DNA of 64,000 bases from Daphnia carinata. Taxonomy: Eukaryota > Arthropoda > Branchiopoda > Diplostraca > Daphniidae. Positions 43,466 through 55,100 of this stretch are shown here, piece after piece. The position numbers and the translations under genes are program-made. The first letter of the stretch is position 1. The number at the start of each line of letters is the position of its first letter. Location of the stretch: NCBI RefSeq assembly GCF_022539665.2, contig NC_081336.1, positions 8,966,778-9,030,777 of the forward strand, read 5' to 3'. Under the pieces are notes generated by a model, which did not search any database, had not been told where the DNA came from, and worked only from the letters and a program-made list of their open reading frames with translations.

Positions 43466-44819
43466 TATTATGGAATTAATTCAACTAAAGATGGACGTAC
43501 GGCTTCTATGTCATCGACTTCACCAGGGCCGACACGGTATACAATTGATGTAAAATTTACGCAGTTGTTTTCTAGCCGCCTAAATTGTTTGTCTACAGTT
43601 ATAATAGCACAAGTCGACCAATAAGCCAGCAGAGAAACAATCACGAGGAGGACGACAGAAGCCGGTTATTGTTAGCTGGACCTTTCCAGTCAGTATGCTT
43701 CTAAGTGAATGTATTTCTACCCAAAGCGAATGTTGTTATTAATAGGCCGTAATAGCTGGTTGCGGCATTATTATCGATTGATAATGATTAACTAATCGAC
43801 TCTGTTGCACAGGTGTTGTCCACGTGAAGTAAACAAGATGCGGGTTCTCTGTGTTTTATTTGCCATGGAAAAAGAATTTATGCGCAACCAACCTCACAAC
43901 TTGTACAAATGTAAGAGAAGTAAGCACGTACGTTTTTTTTTTTTAATCGTGTACGTCGACAGATGGAACAGCCTATTTTAAGTACTCCGATTTTACATTC
44001 TAGGGTCGTGAGTGAAATCTACAGCATCAAGAATAGCGATGGAACGCATCCGGGCGCCTCGTCAAATGAAGGACGTCTGGTACTGTAATCCGTGTCTGGC
44101 TGGCCAAGGACAAAACCTTTGATTGCATGTCGGTTTACAGGTTAGATAACTTAATAGTTTTCATCTTGCATTAATTCATTGTACCACGTTTCTTATATTT
44201 CAGATATTCTTCTATAAACTTCGGAATCTAATGGATGCTGGAAATTCGTGGGATTCAACTCTTGGTATCAAATCTGGTTTATTTATTTATTCTATCGCCA
44301 TTTATAAGATTGTACTGTAATAAAAACGACAAAGGTGTGGCAGACAATCCCTTCATTTAGGGACATCAACCCGACAAACAGAAATAGGAATAACGGATAG
44401 ATCGGGAAAGGTATGATCTATCCAATGACATTAAATTAAACGTAGACTTCCGTGACCCTTTCGATGACGCTTCTAAATCAATTGCACATCCGCAACATCA
44501 AATAATTGAATAGATTTAGGAACATCGGTAACTGAAATATTTAACAATTTTCAGACTATGCAAGTCTTAAGGGGGAAGGGATTTCCCCGAATTATGTTTG
44601 GCCAATGGCGAGCAACTATTACCACGGTAACATATTCACTGCACTTTTTCTTTAAAGTCTGATTCAATTTCTTTTTTTTTTTTTTTAATTCAGAAAAATG
44701 GCAGTAGGATGCGGGGCATTTGAATTTGCCGTGAATATCACATTTTGAATCGGAGCACCGGTGGCTCTGAAATGCGTAGCCAATCGTTGAAAATGACTTC
44801 CCAATTAGATGTTGGTCTT

Positions 44820-45195
44820 TCAACGAACAATTGTGTCGTTCGTTGGCGAATTAGAAGAAACAGATGTGGTGGCAGGCTGCTGATGATCTTGCGTTTCCTT
44901 TCGTTTGACTTCTGGGCATGTTGCGAGTGTTTTTGTGTGCGGCTCAAGCCCCAAGGGTAGGGCACGAACGAGAGAGAAAAATGTGATGAGAAACAGATTG
45001 TAGTTCCATCCGTCTGGCAGCTGAGTACAGACGGCGCAGGCCAGCACTAGCACGATGGCCACCAATACCTGTTTAAATGACGTAATAGAACCTTCCTTAT
45101 GATGCCATTATTTGCGAATTGTTGCGTTGGTAATGTAGTACTTGACATGGGAAAAAAAAGTGACGAATAGTGGGCCAACTTACCAAAACCTTCAT
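44820..45195 (-). CDS. small secreted protein
   Basis: Two exons: 45195-45184 (MKVL) and 45068-44820, joined in phase 0 by a GTAAGT...CAG intron, giving 86 residues. The first 18-20 residues form a strong signal peptide (MKVLVLVAIVLVLACAVC). The tiny first exon interrupting the signal peptide is typical of arthropod cuticle and secreted-peptide genes. The mature part (QLPDGWNYNLF...) matches no family I can name. It may be truncated, since only the start looks cuticle-like. A TATA box lies about 100 nt upstream. Confidence 0.5.
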
Positions 45196-45294
45196 TTTTC
45201 TTTGTGTTGTGTGTGTGTCAATGTGCTGTTGGCCCAGTGTTATCGAATTGAATTCTTCTTGTTAACTAACGAAAGTCCAGGAAAAGCAGTCGGT

Positions 45295-45303
45295 CTTTAT
45301 ATA
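45295..45303 (-). promoter_or_regulatory. TATA box of the small secreted-protein gene
   Basis: The minus strand reads TATATAAAG, a consensus TATA box, 100-108 nt before the ATG at 45195. With the usual 30-nt spacing transcription would start near 45267 and leave a leader of about 70 nt. This supports the two-exon model. Confidence 0.55.
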
Positions 45304-45309
45304 CATGTG

Positions 45310-46565
45310 CCTTGCTTTGTTGTGTTGCTCATCCTTGGGAACGTGCAATGTAGTGTTTACCGTTACATGACCAGAGCTCTCCTTTGTGTGTGTGTGTCTG
45401 TCCTATTGGAGCGAAAGTGGAGTTGCACTTGCCATCGGCCATTTGCGAATGCAGAATTTGCCTCTTTTTTTGCGCATCTCGAGCTCTGGTGGTACCGCAG
45501 CTGTGGATACCACATTGACGTTATTTGGCGTTCCGGTTCGACCTGGAGAACGGGACTTCAGCCCTTTCGCTAATTGCATCGAGCGTGTAGGTGTTTGGCC
45601 TACGGCTAATTCATTTCATATTTTAATAGAATTTTCTTTTCTGTTTCTAATTTTAGAATCCGTCTAGCCGTTTTTTATGGATTTCGCATTGAGGATAACG
45701 ACGGAACAGCTACGACCTCTTTTCCTCTTCTTGACGGGCACACGAAAAGTGAATTTTTTTCCCCTTCGCCTTCCGCGGCGTCCACTAGACGACCCCGAAA
45801 ACCTTCCATTCATGTTTTTCAATGTCAAGGTTAGATTTCTTTTACTTTTCCTCATTTCGTTTTCTTGCTATTTCGTCATCATTTCTTTTCTTATGTTTTA
45901 TGGACAGCCGAACCTTGCACCGGCAATTGCCCATCAAGCCCTGCGTGTTTCGTGAATTCAACGTTGGCCAGGTAATCTGTTTATTTCGTTTGGTGGGTTT
46001 CGCGAACAGGGCGGTAAATTATGAGACGAAATTCTCGCATCGCTTTAGTTACAACCCAGCCATTTTTTGTTTATTTATTTCGCTCGGACCTTCACACGAT
46101 CTTGAGCCTTTTCGTTACTGTTGCGTTACGACGCGCTGTTCCAGCCCACTGAATTTCACTGGCGTTTTCAGTGTCGTTAGTTCCACTTGTGGTTTTGAGA
46201 ATTATTCTGTGAGGTGTTTGCGACTCCTGTTGATTGAGGGGTTAAATCAGCTCTAATGTCGAGTCATTGCGCAAGAATGATTCATCCCTGGAAGCAGTTT
46301 CTTTGCAGTACGGCTTCTTTGCAATTCTTTTTGCGCAGTATCTGTTTTGATGCTAAACAAATTGTACCGTTAGATAAGTTTTTAAATTGCGTTTCATTCT
46401 CTGCGTGAACAATGACTGAAGAAAATGTTATAACAAAAGATCAATTGATGGGCGAAATGTCGTGAATTATTCAACCATTTGAAGTCGTTAACTCTGATGC
46501 AGTTCTCTTTGTATTTTCACCAATTATATCCTACACCGTCGTGATAATGCTAACATGTTATATGT
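45310..46565. other. spacer without recognisable gene
   Basis: Several overlapping plus-strand frames (45386-46256) have no start context, splice structure or motif that I recognise. Nothing else is seen. Confidence 0.4.
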
Positions 46566-47487
46566 TTAGAATAGGCCGGCAAGATTCTCTTCGACGAGCC
46601 AACCGGTGAAATGATTGAATCGCTGATCAGCGTTTGGATTATCGTAGACAAACGCCACTCCACCTGCAGTCATGAATCCAATTTGCAACCAGATTTTATC
46701 TCCAGCTTTCAGGTTGAGCGTTGCTTGCATCGACATTTGACTGTGCACGCTGCCGGCCGTGTTGCTTTCGGTGACTCGAGCTGTTCCCACCCGCCTGCCG
46801 TTCAACATCATCTCGACTAAGACGGCCTGGGTATTCGTCGATGGGCCGACGAAACGAGCGTCTCCAGTATATGAGAAGAAGTACGTTCCGAATTGTAGTT
46901 GCTTTGGTAAAGTCGCAGAAAACCATTTCGACGGATGAAGTACCCATGATGGGGTACACCCCGCTGATGGTGTGTCCGTTGCATTTGAGGTCCGTACAAG
47001 ATCGGGGAATGGTGGGCGTCGCTGATTTCAATCGAATTCATCGCTTGTTCCAGAAAATTTTGTTTTTGTTTACATAGCGGTGAGTTGCACCAGTTGTTGC
47101 TCGACAGTTTCGATTACCATGCGACGAGTTTTCGCTTCCAATCGAATTGAAAACTTGAGCCTCTAACGTTGGACCTGCTTTTCATCTGTCAATTGAATTA
47201 ATCAAAAACACATGTTTATTAATTTCATCTTAGAAATACGCAGTGGATGGACTTACATTTTCGCGTTCCAAAGCCTCTAGTCTTCAATCTTTGTCAGCCA
47301 GAAGTTGCTGCATTTCAATCTGAATTCATCGTAGTTACAGTAAGTGAAACTGACTACAATTGAAAGAATTAAATTTGTTTACATAGTTTTCCTTGAGTTG
47401 CTGCAGTTGTTGCTCGACAGTCGATTCGGCGATTACACACGCCAAAATCAGCACACTCACAAGCAATGAATTGAAAAAGCGAGCCAT
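46566..47487 (-). pseudogene. secreted coiled-coil/C1q-like gene with nonsense codon and deletion
   Basis: Exon 1 (47487-47383) encodes a signal peptide and coil start (MARFFNSLLVSVLILACVIA, then EQQLQQLKENY). Exon 2 (47319-47257) is a coil exon broken by TGA at 47286-47284 where CGA would fit (KDxRLEALEREN). Further coil pieces near 47200-47080 are also stopped. A cysteine-containing segment (SCTDLKCNGHTISGVYPIMG ... FCDFTK) then runs, in the wrong frame, straight into the middle of a C1q-like domain (GTYFFSYTGDARF ... WLVEENLAGLF). The link between the two modules has been deleted. Same family as 40668-41525. Confidence 0.7.
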
Positions 47488-47563
47488 GGTTTCAATTGGA
47501 CAAGGCGTGATACCAACTTGTTGCGGACTTCGTCTACATTTGAATCACAAAAGAGTCATCGTA

Positions 47564-47570
47564 ATTTATA
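47564..47570 (-). promoter_or_regulatory. TATA box of the second C1q-like gene
   Basis: The minus strand reads CTATAAAT, about 78 nt before the ATG at 47487, a normal arrangement for a short leader. Confidence 0.5.
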
Positions 47571-48071
47571 GGTATCCTGTAACTTCACGACCGATAATCG
47601 GTCGTTTTCATTTCAAATTGGATCGCTGTCATGTATGCCACCTTTTTTAACAGGTGGTCGGGGATAATGCAAATAAGGGACGTTTATTGGCCTCGCTGAA
47701 AGCGCCAGGCGCATAGGTAAAGATGTTAAAATAACAGTTGTAGGTAGGATTGTTTAATTAAGAATGCATTTGTGTTTTCACAGTTGCGAGCTGAACAGGT
47801 GGGGTTTACCTAACTGTGGATGGTGGAGCCATCTATAATAAAACTACACCTACGGGGTTGGTGTGCTATCTACACAAAAAGTCTCACATTGTATGGATGT
47901 TCACGCCATCTACTGGAAAGCTGCCACACTATGGATATGCCTGCATATGAAAATTGTATAATTATGTGGAGCCATCTATTGGAAATTGTGTAATGTGTAT
48001 GGAGCTGTGATGTGTGAATGTTGTCTATGTGAAGTGCATTTGTACGACTGTTGAAAACTTAGTGAAGTGGG

Positions 48072-48288
48072 ATGCGACGGTTATACGACAGATGCGACGG
48101 TTGTACGACTGTTGATAATGGAGCCATCTATGCGACGGTTGTACGACTGTTGATAGTGGAGCCATCTATGCGACGGTTGAACGAATGTTGATAGTGGAGC
48201 CATTTTTGCGACGCTTGTACAACTGTTGATAGTGGAGCCATCTATGCGACGGTACGGTTGTACGACTGTTGATAGTGGAGCCATCTAT
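48072..48288 (+). repeat. 38-bp minisatellite, about 5.7 copies
   Basis: The unit begins TGCGACGGTTGTACGACTGT and ends GGAGCCATCTA. Copies differ by a few substitutions, and one carries a short internal duplication (GGTACGGTTG). Isolated GGAGCCATCT cores extend back to 47825, suggesting an older and longer array. The open frame across it is a by-product of the repeat. Confidence 0.85.
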
Positions 48289-48531
48289 TGAAAATATGTA
48301 TTACTACTGGCTACATATATGTAATTATGAAATAATTCACAATAAAATCATTCGAACAAATTTCATTCCCAAAAATTATTTTCCTTCCGGCAATATTTTT
48401 TTCTAGATTTTTTTTCCTGCCAAAAATTTTCCTGGATATTTTTTTTCCTGCCAAAATTTTTTCTGGTAAAAATTTTTTGCCAGCTGAATTATTAAATTTA
48501 ACCATTAACTTAAAAAAAATTAAAAAACATA

Positions 48532-48606
48532 CCATCCACGTGTAGGACTCGAACCCTAGACTTCTATGTTCCTCAGCCGCTGCTCTTCCATTGAGCTACG
48601 ACTTAC
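48532..48606 (-). other. tRNA-like relic or SINE head
   Basis: The minus strand has a consensus pol III A box (TAGCTCAATGG) and B box (GGTTCGAGTCC), a pairing D stem (GCTC/GAGC), and T runs just downstream that could end transcription. However, the acceptor stem and anticodon stem do not pair. It is therefore a degenerate tRNA or the head of a tRNA-derived element, not a working tRNA gene. Confidence 0.5.
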
Positions 48607-49848
48607 ATATTAATAAAGTTTTTTTTACCATTATAACCTTAAATCAGCCGCGAAACTTAGAATTTTTCTGATATCTCGATTTGAGGACATGGAGGCCAAC
48701 GGAAGGGCTCTGGCTTGCGAACTGGACAGTTGGTGGCTCGAATTTTTGCCAGCTACCCATCTATGAGTGGTCATGTGGGGATCGGGGAACCGAGACCAGT
48801 TCATCTACCAGATTTCTGCCCGACAGACACTTCTCCCCGACTACATGCTAGGTATGCATACGACTTGGGTGACCTATCTTCCAAGTGGGCCACTTACGTC
48901 ACGAATCTTACAACAACCAGGTTGTCAATATGTTTTTTTTGTTCTTCAAATTGTTTTCATCCTTTCATTTTTAAATAAACCTCGCATCGAACACTAGACA
49001 TTCAGCATACCGCGCCAAGCCAACAACTGAGCTAAGTATTACATAATTATCTTGTGTGTTTTTCTATTACTTTTAGAGGCCAGATATGGAAGCTGAAAAA
49101 AATGCATTGAAAAGCAAGTTTGTTGCTTGGATAACACAAGATTTAATATTTTCAAACAATGACTGTGACAAATGGTACCATGGAGATTGTCATTTTTGTG
49201 TAGAGCAAACGATTATTTTACTTTACAATGTGTTTCACTTGAATTGGCTTAGATGTTGCTGCGACACATACCACTTCATCGAAAAGTTTTGCTGACCAAC
49301 AAATATAAATTTGTTTGCTTTTATTGCTCTAACAACAGATCGGTACAACAACAGAAATGCATGGGAAGGTATACTAACAAAAACAGATTTACTCGTATTA
49401 CCTGAATCCGATTCTGAAAACAGCTGAGTTTTGTAAGTAAATGAAGAAATTGCTGAACTGTTCTTAAATTGATACAACAATGACGAATAGGAGAGAATGA
49501 ACATCCCAGAGGCACAGAATGTCATTTTCATCACACTGATGGAGGAGCTGCAGTTTTCGGTCTAAGCAGCAACGGCGATATAGTTTAGTCCACGTTTTGA
49601 TTTGTCTTTATTCTATTTTCCATAGTAAAAATGTGTAACACTCGAACTTTCAAACAACGATGGAAACTTCTTCATATTTCTGTTGAAAATCAATTACAAA
49701 ATTACATTTGGTATAACAATACTTTATTACTGAACGTAGCTCAGAAAGAGCATAAATTTGTACATACTTTGCTTTCTTTAGACGTCAATTGGTTATTCTG
49801 TAAACTCGTTACGACTACTGCCTAAGGTATAAATGAAGATGAATTTTG

Positions 49849-50010
49849 AATGGTTCCAAAAACTCCTGCTACGAACGCCACGAGTAACATGGTCCACAAT
49901 CGTAAAAAAATAAGCACGTCTACTAATATCGGAATGGTTCCAAAAATTCCCGCTACGAACGCCACGGGTAACGCGACCCATAACTGTAGAAAAATAAGCC
50001 CGTATCTGTA
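49849..50010 (+). repeat. 84-bp tandem duplication
   Basis: Two adjacent copies start AATGGTTCCAAAAA at 49849 and 49933. They share ACGAACGCCACG and AAAATAAGC landmarks with about 15 differences. No coding sense is seen. Confidence 0.7.
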
Positions 50011-52104
50011 AAAAAAAAATGAAGTCTCTTTATTTAAAATTTTTATACGTATTTTATGCCAGAATTCGCGTATTTTTCCAGTTGTGAAACGATACCTGTG
50101 TTGCCGATGGGTCTAACGTGAACGGACATGTTGAGAAGACGATCGAGTTAAAATTATCCTTCAGTGATCAGATGATTAAAGATGCATTCCTTTGCTGCTG
50201 CGAAGCTTTTAAAAAGTTGTTACAATGCATGACATCCATTTAAGATTTGATCTGGAATATTTTACCACAGCTTTGCCAAGCTTCACATTCAATCTGTAAT
50301 GCAAGTGTACTGTGATCTTAGACTCAACTTAAATGATAAATCATTAGCAACTTTACACCAAAATCCATGAAGAAAAAGAACACAAACTAGCTCATAAAGA
50401 GAAGCAACTTCATTTATGGTAGACACAGATTGATATTTAACAATGTTGCACTTTAAATTGATCCACTTGCAGCCAAATTTCACACATTAAACTAATGAGA
50501 TCAGTGAACTTGTCCTAAACATATTTCTTTGTTTATTTCAAAGGGCACATTGCAATACCCACACCTGACACTTGAAGTTGGCTGAACATGACATCTTCCT
50601 GACGCTTGGACATCTGCTAAATTATTTACAAAAGATATCATTAAGAATTTAATCGAATAAAAAAGTAACTCGTACGTTCTGGTTTTCCATGTCTCACAGT
50701 ACATCATGTTTACCACCTATTAAGGAAGAAACCATTTTTTTTTAGGGATTACCTATATATATATATACACCTCTTTTCAGAGATCATCCACATCCATAGA
50801 GATTCCGAAGAATACTTGGCCTATACACCACTATTTCCAACACTCAGAACGCAACACTTGGACAGCCTATTTAAACCTACCAAATAGCAGCTAAATAGCT
50901 TCAATCATTAATTAACAAAAGATACATTACAGAACTTTCATGTTGTATCATTATTACCAGGAAACTCCTTACTGAACAATTCCCATTTGATGACCACCCT
51001 AAAAGAACAATGACCAGCTAGTCATGTAAAGATGTCCACATAAGTTTTAGGATTGACCCAAGAAAAAACAAAAATATGTCAATTACGCCAAAATATTTGA
51101 CTCATTACCAACCACACCACCACATGTCAACCACCATCAAATGCCACACAATGGTTAGGAGACCGAGCCTACACGATCAGCCTACTGAAACACCTGTATG
51201 CTTACCATTGTTGTGTGCCTTCCAAAAAATTATTGGAATGCTCAAATGGGATAAATAGAAAGGATATGTTTCAATACATGACATTATTTCATTGCTTATG
51301 AACTTTATCTGAACTGATTATTCAATCTTAACACTTATAAACCTTCAGGATTAACAGCACATCCGTCTTTGTCCCTTACAATATAAAAAGAGAAATAGAT
51401 TTACATTCTGAATACATACGTTAAGTTCAATCGTAAATCGACAACCCTTTGCCGACAAAATCCATCTTCAAGCATAACTTAACAACATTCTTTGTTCCCT
51501 ATGTTATAAAAGATAATATAAAAACGCCATTCAAATAAACAGCGTGAGTACTTACTAACGACTGCAGCCAGCATGGAAAAGAAATTTTCACACGGTGCAC
51601 GACCCCATGTAACTTCTCTTCAGAGCTCGATACACGGCGACGTTGTCACTTGTATTTTTGTTATTTTTGTTGCCTCACAAAAGAAAGATATGGCAACCTG
51701 CGTTACCTAATTTTTTTTTTACGTGTTTTCTCTCCTCGGCCATCTAGCGCCAGAATCGAACCAAATATATTTTTTAACGATGTCTACGTTTTCTAGAATT
51801 GTCATGGGGTATTCCCAATTTATAAAAATCAATACTAACGTTAACACATTCCAATGGTGGCACAGGAGGTGTAGAGGAGCCAATCATTTCACAATAAACA
51901 ATTGTTTGCTTTGTTGAGTGAATGACTTAAGACGATGTAACCCAGAGTTGGCATTGTGATCATCTATAAGTTTAAATTTGAGCAAAAATTCAGATATTCA
52001 AATGAAACCCTTTAAAGGTAAATATGGGTTTAGTCAGAGGCAAGCGAAAAGTATTGACGATTCACGATATTAACTGGATTGTCAGAATAGAATTAAATGA
52101 GGCT

Positions 52105-55100
52105 TTATGGCACAGTTCCATCGGAGGGGACCTCGAAAGTTTTGTTCAAAAACTCATTGACTTGAAGTTGAATCTTTTTGCGATTTTTGGTATCCAAATG
52201 GGCGAGCATGGCATCAACCATCTGCTCCTCCCCTCTTACCGCAGGATAATATATGACGGGATTGTCATCGATTTTGTGGAGCACCAATTCTTTCACGGCA
52301 TTTGTGTCCAATTTCTCCGAAATGCATTTTAAAAATGTATTCATTTTCGTAAAGTTGTTCGTTTTGGCTTCGTCACATGGGTGAGCTAACATCTCAGCCC
52401 ATAGGCTAAGCGTCTTCTCCATTCTCGTTGGAACCTGCAGCGTAGTGATGTTTTTGACGAATTCTTCAAGTTGCTGGGCATTACTGTATTTGATTAAAAA
52501 TATCAAGGTGTTTAATCGTTTGTAAATTGGACCTCCCAGTTCTCCACAATAAGTTTCGTGATGTCGAAACACTTGATCAATAAACTCGGCAGCTCTTCGT
52601 TCAATAACTTGTTGAATGTCATTTCGTATTTCTTGTGGCAACATGTCCAACCGTCCTTCAATGTCATCTCCCCACGACACAGCTTTTAATAAAAGAGGAA
52701 ATCCATCCACTTCGTGAAACAGCCACTTTTTCACGGCCTCCCAACCGAAAATTTGCGACATCGATTTCAATATTTCGTTCGTCGTCGTAACCTCACAATG
52801 TTCAAAGATGTAACTCCATACACTGCGTTCTTGCCCTTTAATAGAACGAACCGATGTGAGAATATCGTCGCATCTGCTGCGTTGCTCCTCGCTGCCATAA
52901 TCCAAGTAAAATCGTAAGACGTCACTGTAATGTTTGGCGATTGCGGAACTAGGTAACCGACTCGTAGAGTTGTGGTTGAAGAACGAATCGTGTGTCATTG
53001 GCGGAGCATGTTCCTTCCACTTTTGTTTAATTTCCTCTTGGCTTTTTTCTGGTAAACGTTTCATCATGAGTTTAACGATTTCTTGCGACAGATGAAGAAA
53101 AACGTAGCCATAATCGTCTTGGTGGAGAAAAAGTTGTTTAGCGCAATCACCTCCGAGTTTGTCCGATACGCAAGTTAGAAACTCGAAAACGCATTGAACG
53201 TCTTCTCGAGTTATAAAATTATTAGTTAACGACGTGATTGCCGATCGTAGGAAGCCTCCCCAAAAGCTGTTCCTCGGCACAACTCCTTCGTCGTGAACGG
53301 TTGTGGTTTTTTCATCATTAAGCGTGAAAACTAAATCGTTAGGGGAGTAATCGGGCAGAAGGTGTTGGATGTTCTCGTCGCGATACGTTGGATCACTGTG
53401 AAGAACCGTAGAGACCGTAATGGGCCAGCTGCTTTTTACCATTGTGGTATCACCTTTAAGAGTAATCATTTTCACGAAATCCAAGAGTTGTGTTTCGTTA
53501 AAATTCTTTAAAAGAAAACTTGACAACAATTGAAAATTGAAGGATAACAGATACGTGTCACTCGTAAGCAAACGCTTGGTGAAGGGACCAGCGCCTTCTA
53601 CCGATAACAACCCCTGCAGATTTTCAGAATCCATGTGTCGTAAAGCATCCCTTGCTATTCGTTTTGTGTTGAAAATCAAGTTATTCAGACATTTGTAGTC
53701 TACAACACCATTTCGATCGACGATGATCTTCACCATGGCGTTGAATAATTTGTCCGATCTGCAGCCATCGAAAATAGAAGTCGATGGAAATGTGAAGTGT
53801 GTTAACAGGTGAAGTAGATAGTCATGTCCTAGTTCTTTCTTGACGACGTTCAATACCAATTGAAACATTTCAGCATTTTCCGATTCCATGGCGTGATCAA
53901 CTGACCGTTGAATGAATCCGTTTAACTCAGTTGATTCGTTGGTCAGTGCGTCGGGAAAAAAGTCTTTCACAAAGACCAACAGTTTGGAACATATTTCTTC
54001 GTGATTTTTCGCAGCGGCAAAGTAAAACGGAGTGAAATTGTCAAGCACCACCTTCCGCACTGCTTCTTTAACTCCATCGTCAAGTTCCGGCTGGGGAAAG
54101 CTTGCTAATATTTGCTCGACTATTTCGACGTTTCCGTAGAAGGCTGCTCCGTGAAGAAGAGTCATGCCATAGTCATCCCATCCCAACAGGATGGCGTCCT
54201 CGTGCTCTAATGGAAACGGTTGGTAAATATTCTGAAATGCTTCCGGCTCTCTTGATAAAACTCCGCCGTAAAGTTGAACGAGAAGAGTAGACCGCCCTAT
54301 TTCCTGTAAAATATGCAGAGTTTCAGCAATTTGCCCAGCCATCATTTGTTCTTTACACCGGAAAACTTTCATTAACAAGTTGGCGAAGTTCATATCGTCC
54401 GAATAAGCTTTCGATTTGGACAAAAGCTTCAGAAATCTTTCCAGATGACTACGATTGTTGCCGTGGCAAATTAGAAATACCAAAATTGGTTTGATGCTGA
54501 GTTCCCTATTGGGATGGAAATACTCGTCGAAAGCGATGTGCTGGTTTTCCAAAAACTGAAGTAAGTCATTCATCGTTTGCTGGTGCCCGTCTCGTTCCCA
54601 GAAAGAATTGCTTTCGATGATACCAGCAGGATGGTCAGGAAACATGCCTTTTATAAGTTTTTCTATAACTCCGTACGTAGAGGAGTCGTGTGGATCGATG
54701 TCGAAATAATTGATGAATCGTTTAAAGAGCTTGTTTTCTTTGAAAAAGGTGGCCGAAAAGTAACGGTATTGCCGTATGAAAGAGGTATCCATTGCCCAGT
54801 GGATTTGTTGTCTTACGAATGTGGCATCGAGGCAGTCACACAACAATAGGAATATGTTCCCTTTCCCATTTGAAAGTGAAAAACGGAGGGCGTTCGCAAA
54901 GTAAGGTTGGATAGTCATCATCCCGTCGAATGCCCAAATGGGCGGAAAATTGCGAAGAAACTGAGTAAACAGATTTTCAGTTAATTTTGTGAGTTGATCC
55001 GGTAATTGACGATGATTAATTTTATAACGCCATTCTTGATCCTCATCGACCAAGGTCTTCACCATGGAATCGAAAAACACTTGAACTCCGTCGTATTGCT

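Larger units (their letters stand above)
41526..44819. other. gene-poor stretch with one hypothetical frame and a kinase relic
   Basis: Apart from the two entries at 41737 and 43310, I see no supportable feature. At 43836-43920 a short frame (MRVLCVLFAMEKEF) ends at a GTAAGAG donor-like site and could be an exon of an unknown secreted protein. Its continuation at 43984 onward meets stops. Confidence 0.35.
47660..52104. other. gene-poor stretch with tandem repeats
   Basis: Contains the minisatellite, tRNA-like relic and 84-bp tandem duplication listed separately, plus a TA microsatellite near 50755-50766. 48360-48485 is a low-complexity repeat around TTTTTCCTGCCAAAA. 51620-51700 matches about 58895-58965 and 62625-62715. 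No supported gene is seen. Confidence 0.4.

Noticed and set aside
45386-46256. Overlapping plus-strand frames of 93-144 codons
   Set aside because: No homology recognised, no start or splice context, and no conservation elsewhere in the window.
48072-48288. CRISPR-like array
   Set aside because: Units are contiguous 38-mers without unique spacers; it is a eukaryotic minisatellite. The 111-nt period in ankyrin exons is coding.
49086-49295. PHD-finger-like CDKWYHGDC motif
   Set aside because: Only one half of the cysteine pattern is present in a short frame with no neighbouring exons.
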